A stretch of 64,000 nt of DNA, taken from positions 154,601-218,600 of the forward strand of contig JAFZVB010000004.1 in the NCBI GenBank assembly GCA_017618055.1, read 5' to 3'. Below are positions 27,314 to 36,764 of the stretch, one piece after another. Below the pieces are notes generated by a model. It made no database searches. It saw nothing but the letters and a program-made list of their open reading frames with translations, and had not been told where the DNA came from. The translations under genes and the position numbers were made by a program. The DNA is from Clostridia bacterium (GTDB taxonomy: Bacteria > Bacillota > Clostridia > Christensenellales > CAG-917). Each line of letters opens with the position of its first letter. Positions within the stretch are counted from its first letter, which is position 1.

Positions 27314-28627
27314 ATGAAACAAAAAGTAAAACTTGGTGTAGTTTGTTTAACAAGACACACATTTGATTTCAATGCAGCAGCAGAGTTGTATGAAGGAATC
27401 AAGAAAGATTTAAGCAACATTGAAAACTTAGAAGTTTGTGCAGTTGAGAAAATCATCATGACACAAGACGAGGCAATTGAGGCAGGTAAGTTCTTTGCTT
27501 CAAATTTAGTAGATGCTATTGCAGTTATTTCTGGAACATTCCATCTCGGACACTTAGTTCTTGAGATTAAGAAGATTTGCGATAAGCCATTATTACTCTG
27601 GGGACTTCCAGAACTTCCATATAACGGCGGCAAGATCAGACTTAACTCAGTTTGTGGTGTAAACCTTAATGGAAGCAACCTTACAAAAGCAGGATATTCA
27701 GACTTCACATACACAGTATCTAGCAAAATTGATGAAAATTGGTTAGATGCAATCCGTATGATGGTAGCTCTTAAGAATGCTAGTGTAGGTATTATCGGAT
27801 ATAGAGCAGATGGTTTCTTTAATGTGGGAATAGATGAACTTGCAACATACAAAAAGTTTGGTTGCTTAGTAAATCACTACGAACTAGATGAAATCTGGGG
27901 ATATAAGGAAAGTGCAGATTCTGTAGCATATTATGAAGAAAAGGTTAAGAAAATCTTTAATTTAAAGGCAGTTACAGAAGAACAAGTTAAAAAAGTATGT
28001 GTTCTAGCTTCAAAACTCAAGAATTTCATGACAGATAAGAACATTAAGATTATGGCTATTCGTTGTTGGCCAGAATTCGCTGCAGGATTTGGTATTTCTC
28101 CATGTGCAGCAATGTCTTTATTACAAGATGAAGGATATATCCTTGCTTGTGAAGGGGACATAGACTGTGGTTTAACAATGCTTTGCCACCAAGCAGCAGG
28201 TGCAGAAACTCCATTTATGGCAGACTTATCTCAAGTAAACCTTGAAGAAGGTACAGCATTGATGTGGCATGATGGTGTTGCAGCTTGCTCGCTCTGTGAT
28301 GGTGTTTGCACTCCAACATTAGATACATATTTTGCAGGCGGAAAGGGTGTTACAGCAGGTTTCGTTATGAAGTCTGGTGCAATGAATATGGCAAGATTAG
28401 ATAGTATCAACGGTACATATAGACTCTTCCAAGAAAAAGGAACAGCACTTCCTATGGAAAAAATCCTTGCAGGAACATATGCAAAGGTTAAGTTTGAACA
28501 TCCAATGAAGGACGTTTTAGACAGAGTTATATATACAGGTGTTGCACATCACGTTTCTATGGTATACGGAGACTTCAGCAAGACATTTGAGATCTTCGCA
28601 AAATTATTAGGAATTGAAATGTTATAA
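27314..28627 (+). CDS. L-fucose/L-arabinose isomerase-like sugar isomerase
   Basis: A 437-aa protein of the FucI/AraA-like superfamily. Probable metal ligands are Glu in RCWPEFAAGFG (near residue 256), Asp in ACEGDIDCGLTM (near 283) and a C-terminal His in VAHHVSMVYGD. It is shorter than E. coli FucI. It should interconvert an unphosphorylated aldose and ketose. From memory, isomerases of this broad type also serve in some sulfosugar pathways, which matters because the operon ends with a sulfoquinovosidase-clade GH31. The exact substrate is not decidable here. It lies 3 bases after the ROK gene. Confidence 0.8.
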   Translation: MKQKVKLGVVCLTRHTFDFNAAAELYEGIKKDLSNIENLEVCAVEKIIMTQDEAIEAGKFFASNLVDAIAVISGTFHLGHLVLEIKKICDKPLLLWGLPELPYNGGKIRLNSVCGVNLNGSNLTKAGYSDFTYTVSSKIDENWLDAIRMMVALKNASVGIIGYRADGFFNVGIDELATYKKFGCLVNHYELDEIWGYKESADSVAYYEEKVKKIFNLKAVTEEQVKKVCVLASKLKNFMTDKNIKIMAIRCWPEFAAGFGISPCAAMSLLQDEGYILACEGDIDCGLTMLCHQAAGAETPFMADLSQVNLEEGTALMWHDGVAACSLCDGVCTPTLDTYFAGGKGVTAGFVMKSGAMNMARLDSINGTYRLFQEKGTALPMEKILAGTYAKVKFEHPMKDVLDRVIYTGVAHHVSMVYGDFSKTFEIFAKLLGIEML

Positions 28628-28630
28628 TAT

Positions 28631-29701
28631 ATGGACTTTTTACACTTTAAGGCTAAGAAAGTTATAGACATAGTCCTAATGGATGTAGTTTGGGCAGCGT
28701 ATTACATTGCCTCAAACTGGATGGTGGCAAAAACATCATCCCCATTCGTTACGGGTATGATTATGAGAGCATCTGCTTTGGTGTTCTTAATCATCTATGT
28801 CTTAGTTAAAAAGGAGTTCAGAGATCTTTTCAAACAAGGAAAGGTTACCTGGCTGCTTTTCCTTATTGGTGTATTAGGTTTTACAACAGATGCATTTGCA
28901 AATATAGGACTTAAATTCGGTTCAATAAGTACAGGTACGGTACTACTTAAAACGGATATTATTATGGCTAATTTGATAACCATAATAGTATTTAAGCAAA
29001 AGCTCCACGTTAACGAATGGGTAGGCTCTTTAATAATGCTTGGTGGTGTTGTTCTTGTACTTGGTGTTGGCAGTAAAGACTTCCAATTCAACTGGTATGA
29101 TCTATTCTTTATAGCAAGTGCATTGTCTGTTACTATAGATGCTTTCTTAATTAAGCACGTAAGAACAAAATATGGTACAAGTTCAGACATTATTGCATTC
29201 TATAACAACTTTGTTGTTTTAATCTTGTTTACACTAGCAACATTCATAAGCCAAGACTTCAGACTTATGAAAAATTTAGAGGCAACATATCCAATCTTCT
29301 TAGTTGCTCTTGCTGGTGGTCTTGCACAAACTTGTATCTACATCTTCTACTACATCAACCTCTCTAGAATGGCCGTATGGAAAGTTAAACTTGCACTATT
29401 ATTCATTCCAATTATTAGCTTAATCTTCGGACTTATCATATACCATGAAACAATTACATGGTTACAAGGTCTTGGAATCGGCATAATGCTCATTGGTGGT
29501 GCAATAGTTGTTGTACACATTAAAGTTAAGAAACATAGAGCAATCCTGGCACATACAGCATATCATCTAGATGCTATCCCAAATGACGAGCATGCAAAAG
29601 CAAGAGAATTGGCACAAGACGAAATGGCTGAAATAGAGGAAACATTAGGCATAGAAGATCCAGAAAAAATGGAAGAAAATGAAAAGGATATAAATGGGTA
29701 G
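28631..29701 (+). CDS. DMT/EamA-family transporter
   Basis: A 356-aa membrane protein with about ten helices in two EamA repeats and a charged ~60-residue cytoplasmic tail. DMT proteins often export small metabolites or import sugars by proton coupling. It starts 3 bases after the isomerase stop with no Shine-Dalgarno site of its own, so translation is probably coupled. Within this operon it may import the sugar or export an end product. A short hairpin (29703-29720) lies between it and the GH31 gene. Confidence 0.85.
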   Translation: MDFLHFKAKKVIDIVLMDVVWAAYYIASNWMVAKTSSPFVTGMIMRASALVFLIIYVLVKKEFRDLFKQGKVTWLLFLIGVLGFTTDAFANIGLKFGSISTGTVLLKTDIIMANLITIIVFKQKLHVNEWVGSLIMLGGVVLVLGVGSKDFQFNWYDLFFIASALSVTIDAFLIKHVRTKYGTSSDIIAFYNNFVVLILFTLATFISQDFRLMKNLEATYPIFLVALAGGLAQTCIYIFYYINLSRMAVWKVKLALLFIPIISLIFGLIIYHETITWLQGLGIGIMLIGGAIVVVHIKVKKHRAILAHTAYHLDAIPNDEHAKARELAQDEMAEIEETLGIEDPEKMEENEKDING

Positions 29702-29760
29702 TGATATTTTTTGAAATATCAGTTATCATTATATAAGATAAACGAATAGGGGGAATTTGA

Positions 29761-31755
29761 ATGAATCTCATCATAAAAGAAAATGCATTAGAGCTCTCTT
29801 TTAATGGAAAAACAATTATTACACACAGCAAAGAGAATCCTTTTATTACAGCAGTTGTTGCTAATTATGATGTTTCAACTTCACATGGCAATTTTAAGGT
29901 TAAAGAGAAAATTAAGAAGAGAATACCTTTAACAAACTACGAGATAGAGAAGAAACTTGATGACGAATTAAGTATAGTTTTCTATTTCCAAAAAGTTGCA
30001 ATAAGAGTTAAAACTGTTAAAGAAACAGATTCAGCTATTCGCCTTTATTTTGAAACAGAGAGCAAGAATTACGCATGGGAGTTCCATACAGTAGGTTATC
30101 CAAACGAAGCAATATTCGGTGGTGGAGAACAATATAGACAATTAAATCTTAGAAACGAAAGAGTACAAAACTGTGTTTCAGAACACATTGTTGTATGGCC
30201 AATTATTCAAAAAACATTGCTAGACTTCAAACCATACAAAGAAAAAGGGCATTTCTACATAGATACATATGCTCCTATGTCCACATTCGTTTCAAGTGAG
30301 ATGTATGCAATCCGTTTTGAGACCTCTAAATACGGATACCAAGAATTTAAGGACAAAACAAGGAATATATTCCGTTATCAAGAATGTCCAAAGTCTATGG
30401 TCTATATAATGGGCAAGGACTTCAAAGATTTAGGCAGAAAACTTGCTAAAGATATACCAAACAATGAGTCCATTCCAGATTGGGTTTATGATGGTTTAAT
30501 TCTAGGCGTACAAGGTGGTATAGATAGAGCAGAAGAAATGGCAGAAAAGCTTATAGACGCTGGTGCTAAAGTATCTGCTATATGGTGCCAAGACTGGTCT
30601 GGAAAGAAGATTACAGCAGCAGGAAAACAAGTATATTGGAACTGGGAAGTAGATAGTTCTTTATATCCACATTTAAAAGATAGAATTGCTCATTTAAAGA
30701 AGAGAGGAATTCGTTTCTTAGGATATATTAATCCATATCTCGTTAAGGATGGTCCAATGTATAATTTCTGCAAAGATAAGGGTTGGTTAATTCTTAATAA
30801 AAAGTGGGAAGTTTACCATGTAAAGTCTACGACTTTTGATGCAGGCATGATGGATCTCACAAACCCAGAAATGGTTGAATATCTTAAAGAGACTCTCATT
30901 AAGAAAAATATGTTGGATCTAGGAATTGATGGATATATGGCAGACTTTGGTGAATATCTCCCAATAGATGCTGTCCTCCACAAAGGAGATCCAGAAGTAT
31001 TACATAACGAGTGGCCAACAATCTGGGCAAGACTAAATAGAGAAGCAGTAGACTCGCATGAAAGAGGCAAAGAGGTATTCTTCTTCACAAGATCCGCATA
31101 CAATGGTGCACAACAATATACAACAATGATGTGGAACGGAGACCAACACACAGACTTCTCTAAAGACTATGGTATGCCTTGTACAATCCCAGCATCCTTT
31201 AACTTAGGATTTAGTGGTATGACATTGGTTCATAGTGATATCGGTGGATTCATTAGCTTTAACAAGCTAGTTAGAGATCCAGAGATATTTGTACGTTGGA
31301 TGGAAATGAATACATTCTCTATGGCAATGAGATCTCATGAAACAATTAGACCAGAAGCCAACTCCCAACCATATGACGATGCTATCTTGCAATACACAGT
31401 TTCTCTTACAAATGTACACGTTGCACTAGCACCATACCTTAAGAAAGTGGCTAAAGAAGCACACGAAGGTATCCCTGCAATGAGACCAGATTTCTATGAG
31501 GATAATGACTTCACAAAACGTAAAGATCCATATAGTTATTTGCTAGGTTCAGACATTTATGTCTGCCCTGTAATAGAAAGAGGGGATGTTGCAAGAGATG
31601 TACATCTTCCAACAGGCAAATGGAAGCAGTTCTTTACAAACAAAGAATATGCAGGTGAAGGTAAATATTTAATAGACTCACCACTGGGTTATCCAGTTGC
31701 TTTCTATAGAGAAGATAGTGAATTTGCAGAGTTATTTGCTGGAATTAAATTGTAA
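29761..31755 (+). CDS. GH31 alpha-glycosidase of the YihQ (sulfoquinovosidase) clade, altered binding site
   Basis: A 664-aa cytoplasmic retaining alpha-glycosidase. Long stretches align without gaps to my memory of E. coli YihQ, including LGVQGG, IWCQDWSGKK, YINPYL, YMADFGEYLP (nucleophile Asp395), MMWNGDQ (acid/base Asp461) and SDIGGF. At the five sugar-head-group positions of sulfoquinovosidases (Gln262, Gln288, Arg301, Trp304, Tyr508 in YihQ) this protein has Gln251, Gln277, Gln290, Trp293 and Phe497. The Arg and Tyr that hold the sulfonate are replaced. The true substrate is thus probably a different alpha-glycoside, possibly one whose sugar feeds the adjacent hexuronate genes. GGGGG precedes the ATG and a terminator follows. 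Confidence 0.88.
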   Translation: MNLIIKENALELSFNGKTIITHSKENPFITAVVANYDVSTSHGNFKVKEKIKKRIPLTNYEIEKKLDDELSIVFYFQKVAIRVKTVKETDSAIRLYFETESKNYAWEFHTVGYPNEAIFGGGEQYRQLNLRNERVQNCVSEHIVVWPIIQKTLLDFKPYKEKGHFYIDTYAPMSTFVSSEMYAIRFETSKYGYQEFKDKTRNIFRYQECPKSMVYIMGKDFKDLGRKLAKDIPNNESIPDWVYDGLILGVQGGIDRAEEMAEKLIDAGAKVSAIWCQDWSGKKITAAGKQVYWNWEVDSSLYPHLKDRIAHLKKRGIRFLGYINPYLVKDGPMYNFCKDKGWLILNKKWEVYHVKSTTFDAGMMDLTNPEMVEYLKETLIKKNMLDLGIDGYMADFGEYLPIDAVLHKGDPEVLHNEWPTIWARLNREAVDSHERGKEVFFFTRSAYNGAQQYTTMMWNGDQHTDFSKDYGMPCTIPASFNLGFSGMTLVHSDIGGFISFNKLVRDPEIFVRWMEMNTFSMAMRSHETIRPEANSQPYDDAILQYTVSLTNVHVALAPYLKKVAKEAHEGIPAMRPDFYEDNDFTKRKDPYSYLLGSDIYVCPVIERGDVARDVHLPTGKWKQFFTNKEYAGEGKYLIDSPLGYPVAFYREDSEFAELFAGIKL

Positions 31756-31779
31756 AATTAGATAGGAAAATTGAACTTT

Positions 31780-31812
31780 TTAAAAGACTTCGTTCCGGAG
31801 TCTTTTAATTTT
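31780..31812 (+). terminator. intrinsic terminator after the GH31 gene
   Basis: TTAAAAGACT (31780-31789) pairs with AGTCTTTTAA (31799-31808), extended by two inner pairs and followed by TTTT. It separates the first sugar operon from the hexuronate operon. Confidence 0.85.
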
Positions 31813-31825
31813 CGTCTTTATAGTA

Positions 31826-31831
31826 TATAAT
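31826..31831 (+). promoter_or_regulatory. -10 box of the hexuronate operon
   Basis: TATAAT lies 25 bases before the uxaC ATG and just after a terminator. No good -35 box is visible at 16-18 bases, which suggests an activator-dependent or weak promoter. Confidence 0.4.
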
Positions 31832-31855
31832 TATTCTAATATGGAGGGATGTGTT

Positions 31856-33253
31856 ATGTTTAATGACGATTCATTTTTATTGACTTCCGAAAAGGCAAAA
31901 GAGTTATACGAATACATTAGAGAAATGCCTATTTTAGACTATCATTGTCATTTAAGCCCAAAAGAAATTTATGAGAACAAGACTTTCTATAACCTAACCG
32001 AATTATGGTTAGAGGCAGACCATTACAAGTGGAGAGTAATGCGTAATGCTGGAATAGATGAAGAGTTTATTACAGGAGATGCAGATCCATACGAAAAGTT
32101 CCTAAGATTTGCTTCCGTTATGCCAGATTTCATCGGCAATCCTGTATATCATTGGGCACACATAGAATTAAAGCAATACTTTGGTATCACAACACCACTT
32201 TCAAAGAATTCTGCACCAGTTATCTGGGAAGATACACTAAACATAATGAAAGAGGGCAGTTTCTGTGCTAGAAATTTAATAGCACAATCTAACGTAAAGG
32301 TTGTTATTACCACAGATGATCCTATAGACAAGCTAGATTACCACGAACTCCTTGCCACAGAAGATATCCCATTTAAAGTCCTTCCATGCTTTAGATGTGA
32401 CAGAGTTTTAGGAATACAAAAGGAAGACTTTGCAGAATACATCCAAAAATTAGGATATGCAGCTGGAGAAACTATTTCAGATTTATCTGAATTAATTACA
32501 GCAATTGAAAAGAGATTAGACTTCTTTATGGCTCATGGTTGCGTAGCAATAGATTTATCCTTTGCAGATTTTCCAAAGGCAGAAGGAGATTTAGAACTTG
32601 CAGATATAGCCTTTAGAAAGGCTATTGCAGGAGAGGAATTAACCTGCGAAGAAAGAAAAGAGTATGTGTTTGTAATGCTCTGTGAGATTGCAAGAATGTG
32701 CAAACAAAACAATTTGGTAATGCAAATACATGCGGGGGTTCTTAGAAACCAAAACAAAGTTAGATATGAACAAATTGGACCAGATACAGGTATAGATAGT
32801 CTAGGAAATACATTGGATATAGTTTCTGGTGGTAGACTCTTCAATAAAATTGAAGAGAATAGCGGTACACCTAAGACAATAGTTTATACGTTGAATCCAA
32901 CATCATATTACACGCTTGCAACCATGATAGGAGACTTTGCAGGAGAGATTAGAGGAAAGATGCAACTTGGTGCAGCTTGGTGGTTTATGGACCATAGAGA
33001 CGGTATAGAAGAGCAATTAAAGATATTCGCTAATACTTCTGGACTCGGACTATTTAATGGTATGTTAACAGACTCAAGAAGTTTTACTTCTTATGCACGC
33101 CATGATTACTTCAGACGTATCCTATGCTCAATCATAGGCAAGTGGGTTGAAGCAGGTGAATATCCAGATGACGAAGAGATGTTAATGAGACTATTAAAAA
33201 ACATTTGTTATTACAATGCAGAAAAATATTTTTTAGGAGGACATAAAATTTGA
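31856..33253 (+). CDS. uxaC: glucuronate/galacturonate isomerase UxaC
   Basis: A 465-aa uronate isomerase of the amidohydrolase superfamily that converts D-glucuronate to D-fructuronate. The start [20 protein letters not shown], the metal motif DYHCHLSP, and later [10 protein letters not shown] and [12 protein letters not shown] are all typical. I start it at 31856 because GGAGGG (31843-31848) is the ribosome binding site for that ATG; the ATG at 31841 overlaps this site. The stop TGA overlaps the TTG start of uxuA. It is the first step of the complete hexuronate route encoded here. Confidence 0.95.
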   Translation: MFNDDSFLLTSEKAKELYEYIREMPILDYHCHLSPKEIYENKTFYNLTELWLEADHYKWRVMRNAGIDEEFITGDADPYEKFLRFASVMPDFIGNPVYHWAHIELKQYFGITTPLSKNSAPVIWEDTLNIMKEGSFCARNLIAQSNVKVVITTDDPIDKLDYHELLATEDIPFKVLPCFRCDRVLGIQKEDFAEYIQKLGYAAGETISDLSELITAIEKRLDFFMAHGCVAIDLSFADFPKAEGDLELADIAFRKAIAGEELTCEERKEYVFVMLCEIARMCKQNNLVMQIHAGVLRNQNKVRYEQIGPDTGIDSLGNTLDIVSGGRLFNKIEENSGTPKTIVYTLNPTSYYTLATMIGDFAGEIRGKMQLGAAWWFMDHRDGIEEQLKIFANTSGLGLFNGMLTDSRSFTSYARHDYFRRILCSIIGKWVEAGEYPDDEEMLMRLLKNICYYNAEKYFLGGHKI

Positions 33254-34296
33254 AACTAAGTTTTAGATGGTATGGCGAAAGCGACAGAATCTCCTTAGAG
33301 TATATAAGTCAGATTCCAAATATGTACAGCGTAGTTACAGCTGTATATGATGTTCCTGTTGGCGAGGTTTGGCCAAGAGAGAATATAGCAAGATTAAAGA
33401 AGTTAACTGAGGATGCAGGACTTAAATTTGAAGTTATAGAAAGCGTCCCAGTACACGAAGATATTAAACTAGGTCTTCCAACAAGAGACAAATATATAGA
33501 GGCATATAAAGAGAACATTAGAAGACTAGGAGAGGCTGGAGTTAAGTGTATTTGCTATAACTTTATGCCTGTATTTGACTGGACAAGAACACAGTTAGAT
33601 AAGGTTGCAAAGGATGGTTCTACATCCCTTGTATACTATACCGAACAATTAGAGAAAATGGATCCTTTAAACGGAGAGTTATCTCTACCAGGTTGGGACT
33701 CAAGTTACAAGAAAGAGGACTTAAAACATCTATTTGAACAGTATAAACTAGTGGATGAAGAAAAACTCTTTGAAAATCTCAAGTATTTCTTAGAGCAAAT
33801 AATCCCAGTTTGTGAAGAGGCAGATGTCAATATGGCAATACATCCAGATGATCCTCCATGGCCTATTTTTGGACTACCAAGAATCATTACAAACGAAAAG
33901 AACATAGATAGATTCTTAAAACTTGTAGATAGCAAGAGAAATGGACTCACATTCTGTACTGGTTCATTAGGTGCAGACCCAAATAATGACTTAGTTAAGA
34001 TGGTAGACAAGTACAGCAAGATGGGAAGAATTCATTTCATGCATGTAAGAAATATCAAGATACTCAATAATGGCTTTGAAGAAACAGCCCATGACAATAC
34101 TTATGGTTCATTAGATATCATAGGAATAATGAGAGTTCTTGTAGATAATGGTTTTGATGGTTATCTCAGACCAGATCACGGAAGAATGATTTGGGGAGAA
34201 ACAGGCAAACCAGGATATGGTTTATATGACAGAGCACTCGGAGCAAGTTATCTCAATGGTGTTTGGGAAGCATTAGAAGAAGAAAGGAGAAAATAG
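33250..34296 (+). CDS. uxuA: D-mannonate dehydratase UxuA
   Basis: A 348-aa metal-dependent dehydratase that turns D-mannonate into 2-keto-3-deoxy-D-gluconate. The start [20 protein letters not shown] and [14 protein letters not shown] are hallmarks of the family, as are the metal-site segments [10 protein letters not shown] and HVRNI. It starts with TTG, overlapping the uxaC stop (TTGA), with a strong AGGAGG (33235-33240) placed 9 bases upstream. Length fits UxuA of Bacillota. It acts after the SDR encoded by the next gene. Confidence 0.95.
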   Translation: MKLSFRWYGESDRISLEYISQIPNMYSVVTAVYDVPVGEVWPRENIARLKKLTEDAGLKFEVIESVPVHEDIKLGLPTRDKYIEAYKENIRRLGEAGVKCICYNFMPVFDWTRTQLDKVAKDGSTSLVYYTEQLEKMDPLNGELSLPGWDSSYKKEDLKHLFEQYKLVDEEKLFENLKYFLEQIIPVCEEADVNMAIHPDDPPWPIFGLPRIITNEKNIDRFLKLVDSKRNGLTFCTGSLGADPNNDLVKMVDKYSKMGRIHFMHVRNIKILNNGFEETAHDNTYGSLDIIGIMRVLVDNGFDGYLRPDHGRMIWGETGKPGYGLYDRALGASYLNGVWEALEEERRK

Positions 34297-34297
34297 T

Positions 34298-35134
34298 ATG
34301 GAATTCAATTTAGATTTAACAAACAAAGTTGTAGTTATCACAGGAGCAGGTGGAATTATCTGTGGTGGTATAGCAAAAGCATTAGCACCAAGCAAAGCAA
34401 AGATTGCTATCTTAGATTTAAACTTAGAAGCAGCAGAAAAAGTTGCTCAAGAGGTTAATGCAATTGGTGGCATTGCAAAGGCATATAAGGCAAACGTTTT
34501 AGAGAAGGCATCCCTAGAAGAAGTTAAAGAGGCTATAAACAAAGACTTCGGAACAGTAGACATTCTCATTAATGGTGCAGGTGGAAACAATCCTAGAGCC
34601 ACTACATCCAACGAAACCAACGAAGTTGGAGTAACATACGAAAAAGATTTCTTCGCATTAGACGAAAGTGGTGTACGTTTTGTCTTTGATCTCAACTTCT
34701 TAGGCACATTCATTCCTACACAAGTATTTGCAAAGGATATGTTAGGCAAGAAGGGATGCTCAATTCTAAATATTTCTTCTATGAATGCTTTCACACCTTT
34801 AACAAAGATTCCAGCATATTCAGCAGCTAAAGCAGGTATCTCTAATTTCACAGAATGGCTTGCAGTACACTTTGCACCATCTAATATTAGAGTAAATGCA
34901 ATTGCACCAGGATTCTTTGTAACAAATCAAAATAGAGCACTCTTATTCAAAGAAGATGGAACACCAACAGCTAGAACAGAAAAGATTCTTGCTGCAACTC
35001 CTATGAAGAGATTTGGTGAGATAGATGAAATTATGGGTGCAGTAAAATTATTATTATCAGAAGAAAATGCAAGCTTTATTACAGGAACTGTAATACCAAT
35101 AGATGGTGGCTTTAATGCATATTCAGGAGTATAA
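34298..35134 (+). CDS. uxuB: SDR-type D-mannonate (fructuronate) oxidoreductase
   Basis: A 278-aa classical short-chain dehydrogenase. It has the Rossmann motif TGAGGIICGGIA and the NAG-like loop NGAGGNNPRA. Its catalytic Ser is in ISSMNAF and its Tyr/Lys in YSAAKAGIS; the C-terminus is IDGGFNAYSGV. The long insertion with FDLNFLGTFIPTQVF matches the SDR D-mannonate oxidoreductases of Bacillota (YjmF type), which replace the unrelated E. coli UxuB. It reduces D-fructuronate to D-mannonate with NADH. Its place between uxuA and eda supports this. GGAG precedes the ATG. Confidence 0.88.
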   Translation: MEFNLDLTNKVVVITGAGGIICGGIAKALAPSKAKIAILDLNLEAAEKVAQEVNAIGGIAKAYKANVLEKASLEEVKEAINKDFGTVDILINGAGGNNPRATTSNETNEVGVTYEKDFFALDESGVRFVFDLNFLGTFIPTQVFAKDMLGKKGCSILNISSMNAFTPLTKIPAYSAAKAGISNFTEWLAVHFAPSNIRVNAIAPGFFVTNQNRALLFKEDGTPTARTEKILAATPMKRFGEIDEIMGAVKLLLSEENASFITGTVIPIDGGFNAYSGV

Positions 35135-35136
35135 GT

Positions 35137-35748
35137 ATGGATTATTCTTTTTTAGACAGTAACAAGATAGTACCAGTTGTTGTATTTAATAGCGTAGACG
35201 AAGCTCTACCAAAGTTAAATGCATTAAGCAAAGGTGGTATTAAGGTTGCAGAGATTACATTCAGAACAGCATGTGCAAAAGAGTGTATTGCTTTAGCAAG
35301 CAAGGAATGCAAGGATATGTTAATTGGTGCTGGAACAGTTATAAATGCACAACAAGCAGAAGATGCAATAGATGCTGGTGCAAAGTTTATAGTCTCCCCA
35401 GGATTCTCAAAGGCAGTATATGAAGTATGTGCAAAGAGAGATATCCCACTCCTTCCTGGTATTGCAACTCCAACAGATATTATTGCTGTTAAAGAATGTG
35501 GATTAGATATCGTTAAGTTCTTCCCAGCAGGAGCATTTGGAGGAGTGAAAATGCTAAAAGCATTAGCAGGTCCATTCCCAACATTAAAATTCGTTCCTAC
35601 GGGAGGCGTAGATGTAGAAAATATGAAAGAGTATTTAGCACTTCCTTGTGTTAAGGCAATTGGTGGCAGTTGGATGATGAAAGGAGATGCAGAACAAATA
35701 GAGAAATTAAGTAGAGAAGCCGTAAAGGTTTTGGAGGAAATAAAATGA
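35137..35748 (+). CDS. eda: KDPG aldolase
   Basis: A 203-aa class I aldolase that splits 2-keto-3-deoxy-6-phosphogluconate into pyruvate and glyceraldehyde 3-phosphate. It shows EITFRTACAKECI (catalytic Glu), GAGTVINAQQAEDAIDAG, and the Schiff-base Lys in DIVKFFPAGAFGG. Length is normal. It starts 2 bases after the SDR stop and overlaps the kinase gene by 4 bases (ATGA). It is the last step of the hexuronate route. Confidence 0.94.
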   Translation: MDYSFLDSNKIVPVVVFNSVDEALPKLNALSKGGIKVAEITFRTACAKECIALASKECKDMLIGAGTVINAQQAEDAIDAGAKFIVSPGFSKAVYEVCAKRDIPLLPGIATPTDIIAVKECGLDIVKFFPAGAFGGVKMLKALAGPFPTLKFVPTGGVDVENMKEYLALPCVKAIGGSWMMKGDAEQIEKLSREAVKVLEEIK

Positions 35749-36764
35749 AAGTAGTATGTTTCGGAGAATTAATGCTCCGTTTAGCACCAGAAGGAAGATT
35801 AAGACTTTTGCAAGAACCTAAATTCCAAGCAACATTTGGTGGTGGCGAGGCAAACGTAGCAGTATCTCTTGCTAACTATGGAGAAAAAGCAAAGTTCATA
35901 ACAAAACTTCCAAAGAACGATATAGCAGATGCAGCACTAAGAGAATTAAAAGGACTTGGTGTTTGTGTATGTGGTGTTGTTAGAGGTGGAGACAGAATGG
36001 GTATCTATTATTGCGAGAAGGGTGCATCTATGCGTCCAAGCAAGGTTATCTATGATAGAGCACATTCAGCAATAAGCGAAGCAAAGGAAGAAGACTTTAA
36101 TTGGTCTGAAATCTTTGAGGGTGTAGACTGGTTCCATTTCACAGGTATTACTCCAGCATTGGGAGATAATGTTGCAGCAATAACAAAGAATGCTTTGCTA
36201 GAAGCAAAGAAGAGAGGAATTACTGTATCTTGTGACCTCAATTACAGAAAGAAACTTTGGTCTAAAGAAAAGGCTGGGAAGGTAATGGGAGATTTAATGC
36301 AATATGTAGATGTATGTATTGCAAATGAAGCAGATGCAGAAGATGTCTTTGGTATTAAAGGCGAAACAAGTGATGTAGAGAATGGAAAACTTAATGCAGC
36401 AGAATATGAATCTGTTGCAAAGCAACTTGTAGAAAGATTTGGTTTCAAAGCAGTTGCAATTACATTAAGAGAAAGTATTTCAGCAGATGATAACAATTGG
36501 GGTGCAATGTTATATAAAGATGGAAAGGCAATGTTCTCCAAGAAATATGCAATACGAATTGTAGATAGAGTTGGTGGAGGAGATAGCTTCGTTGGTGGTC
36601 TTATTTATGGACTTAACCATTATGATGATCCTCAAATGGCTCTTGAATTTGCTGTTGCTGCATCTGCATTAAAACATACTATAGAAGGAGACTACAATAG
36701 AGTTAGTGTTGCCGAAGTTGAATCTTTGATTCAAGGTAATGCTAGTGGAAGAGTACAAAGATGA
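35745..36764 (+). CDS. kdgK: 2-keto-3-deoxygluconate kinase
   Basis: A 339-aa PfkB-family sugar kinase that phosphorylates KDG to KDPG, linking UxuA to Eda. N-terminal motifs are CFGELMLRLAPEG and the PfkB box FGGGEANVAVSLANYG. The C-terminal ATP/anion-hole signature GGGDSFVGGLIYG carries the catalytic Asp. It overlaps eda and the next gene by 4 bases each, so translation is tightly coupled. The KDG assignment rests on family and neighbours; other 2-keto-sugar acids are possible. Confidence 0.92.
   Translation: MKVVCFGELMLRLAPEGRLRLLQEPKFQATFGGGEANVAVSLANYGEKAKFITKLPKNDIADAALRELKGLGVCVCGVVRGGDRMGIYYCEKGASMRPSKVIYDRAHSAISEAKEEDFNWSEIFEGVDWFHFTGITPALGDNVAAITKNALLEAKKRGITVSCDLNYRKKLWSKEKAGKVMGDLMQYVDVCIANEADAEDVFGIKGETSDVENGKLNAAEYESVAKQLVERFGFKAVAITLRESISADDNNWGAMLYKDGKAMFSKKYAIRIVDRVGGGDSFVGGLIYGLNHYDDPQMALEFAVAASALKHTIEGDYNRVSVAEVESLIQGNASGRVQR

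Noticed and set aside
29761-31755. Calling the GH31 gene a sulfoquinovosidase (yihQ).
   Set aside because: Overall similarity is strong, but two sulfonate-contact residues are replaced (Gln290, Phe497), so the specific name would overstate the evidence.
31841-31855. uxaC start at the ATG at 31841.
   Set aside because: GGAGGG inside this stretch is the ribosome binding site for the ATG at 31856, and the extra residues are not typical of UxaC.
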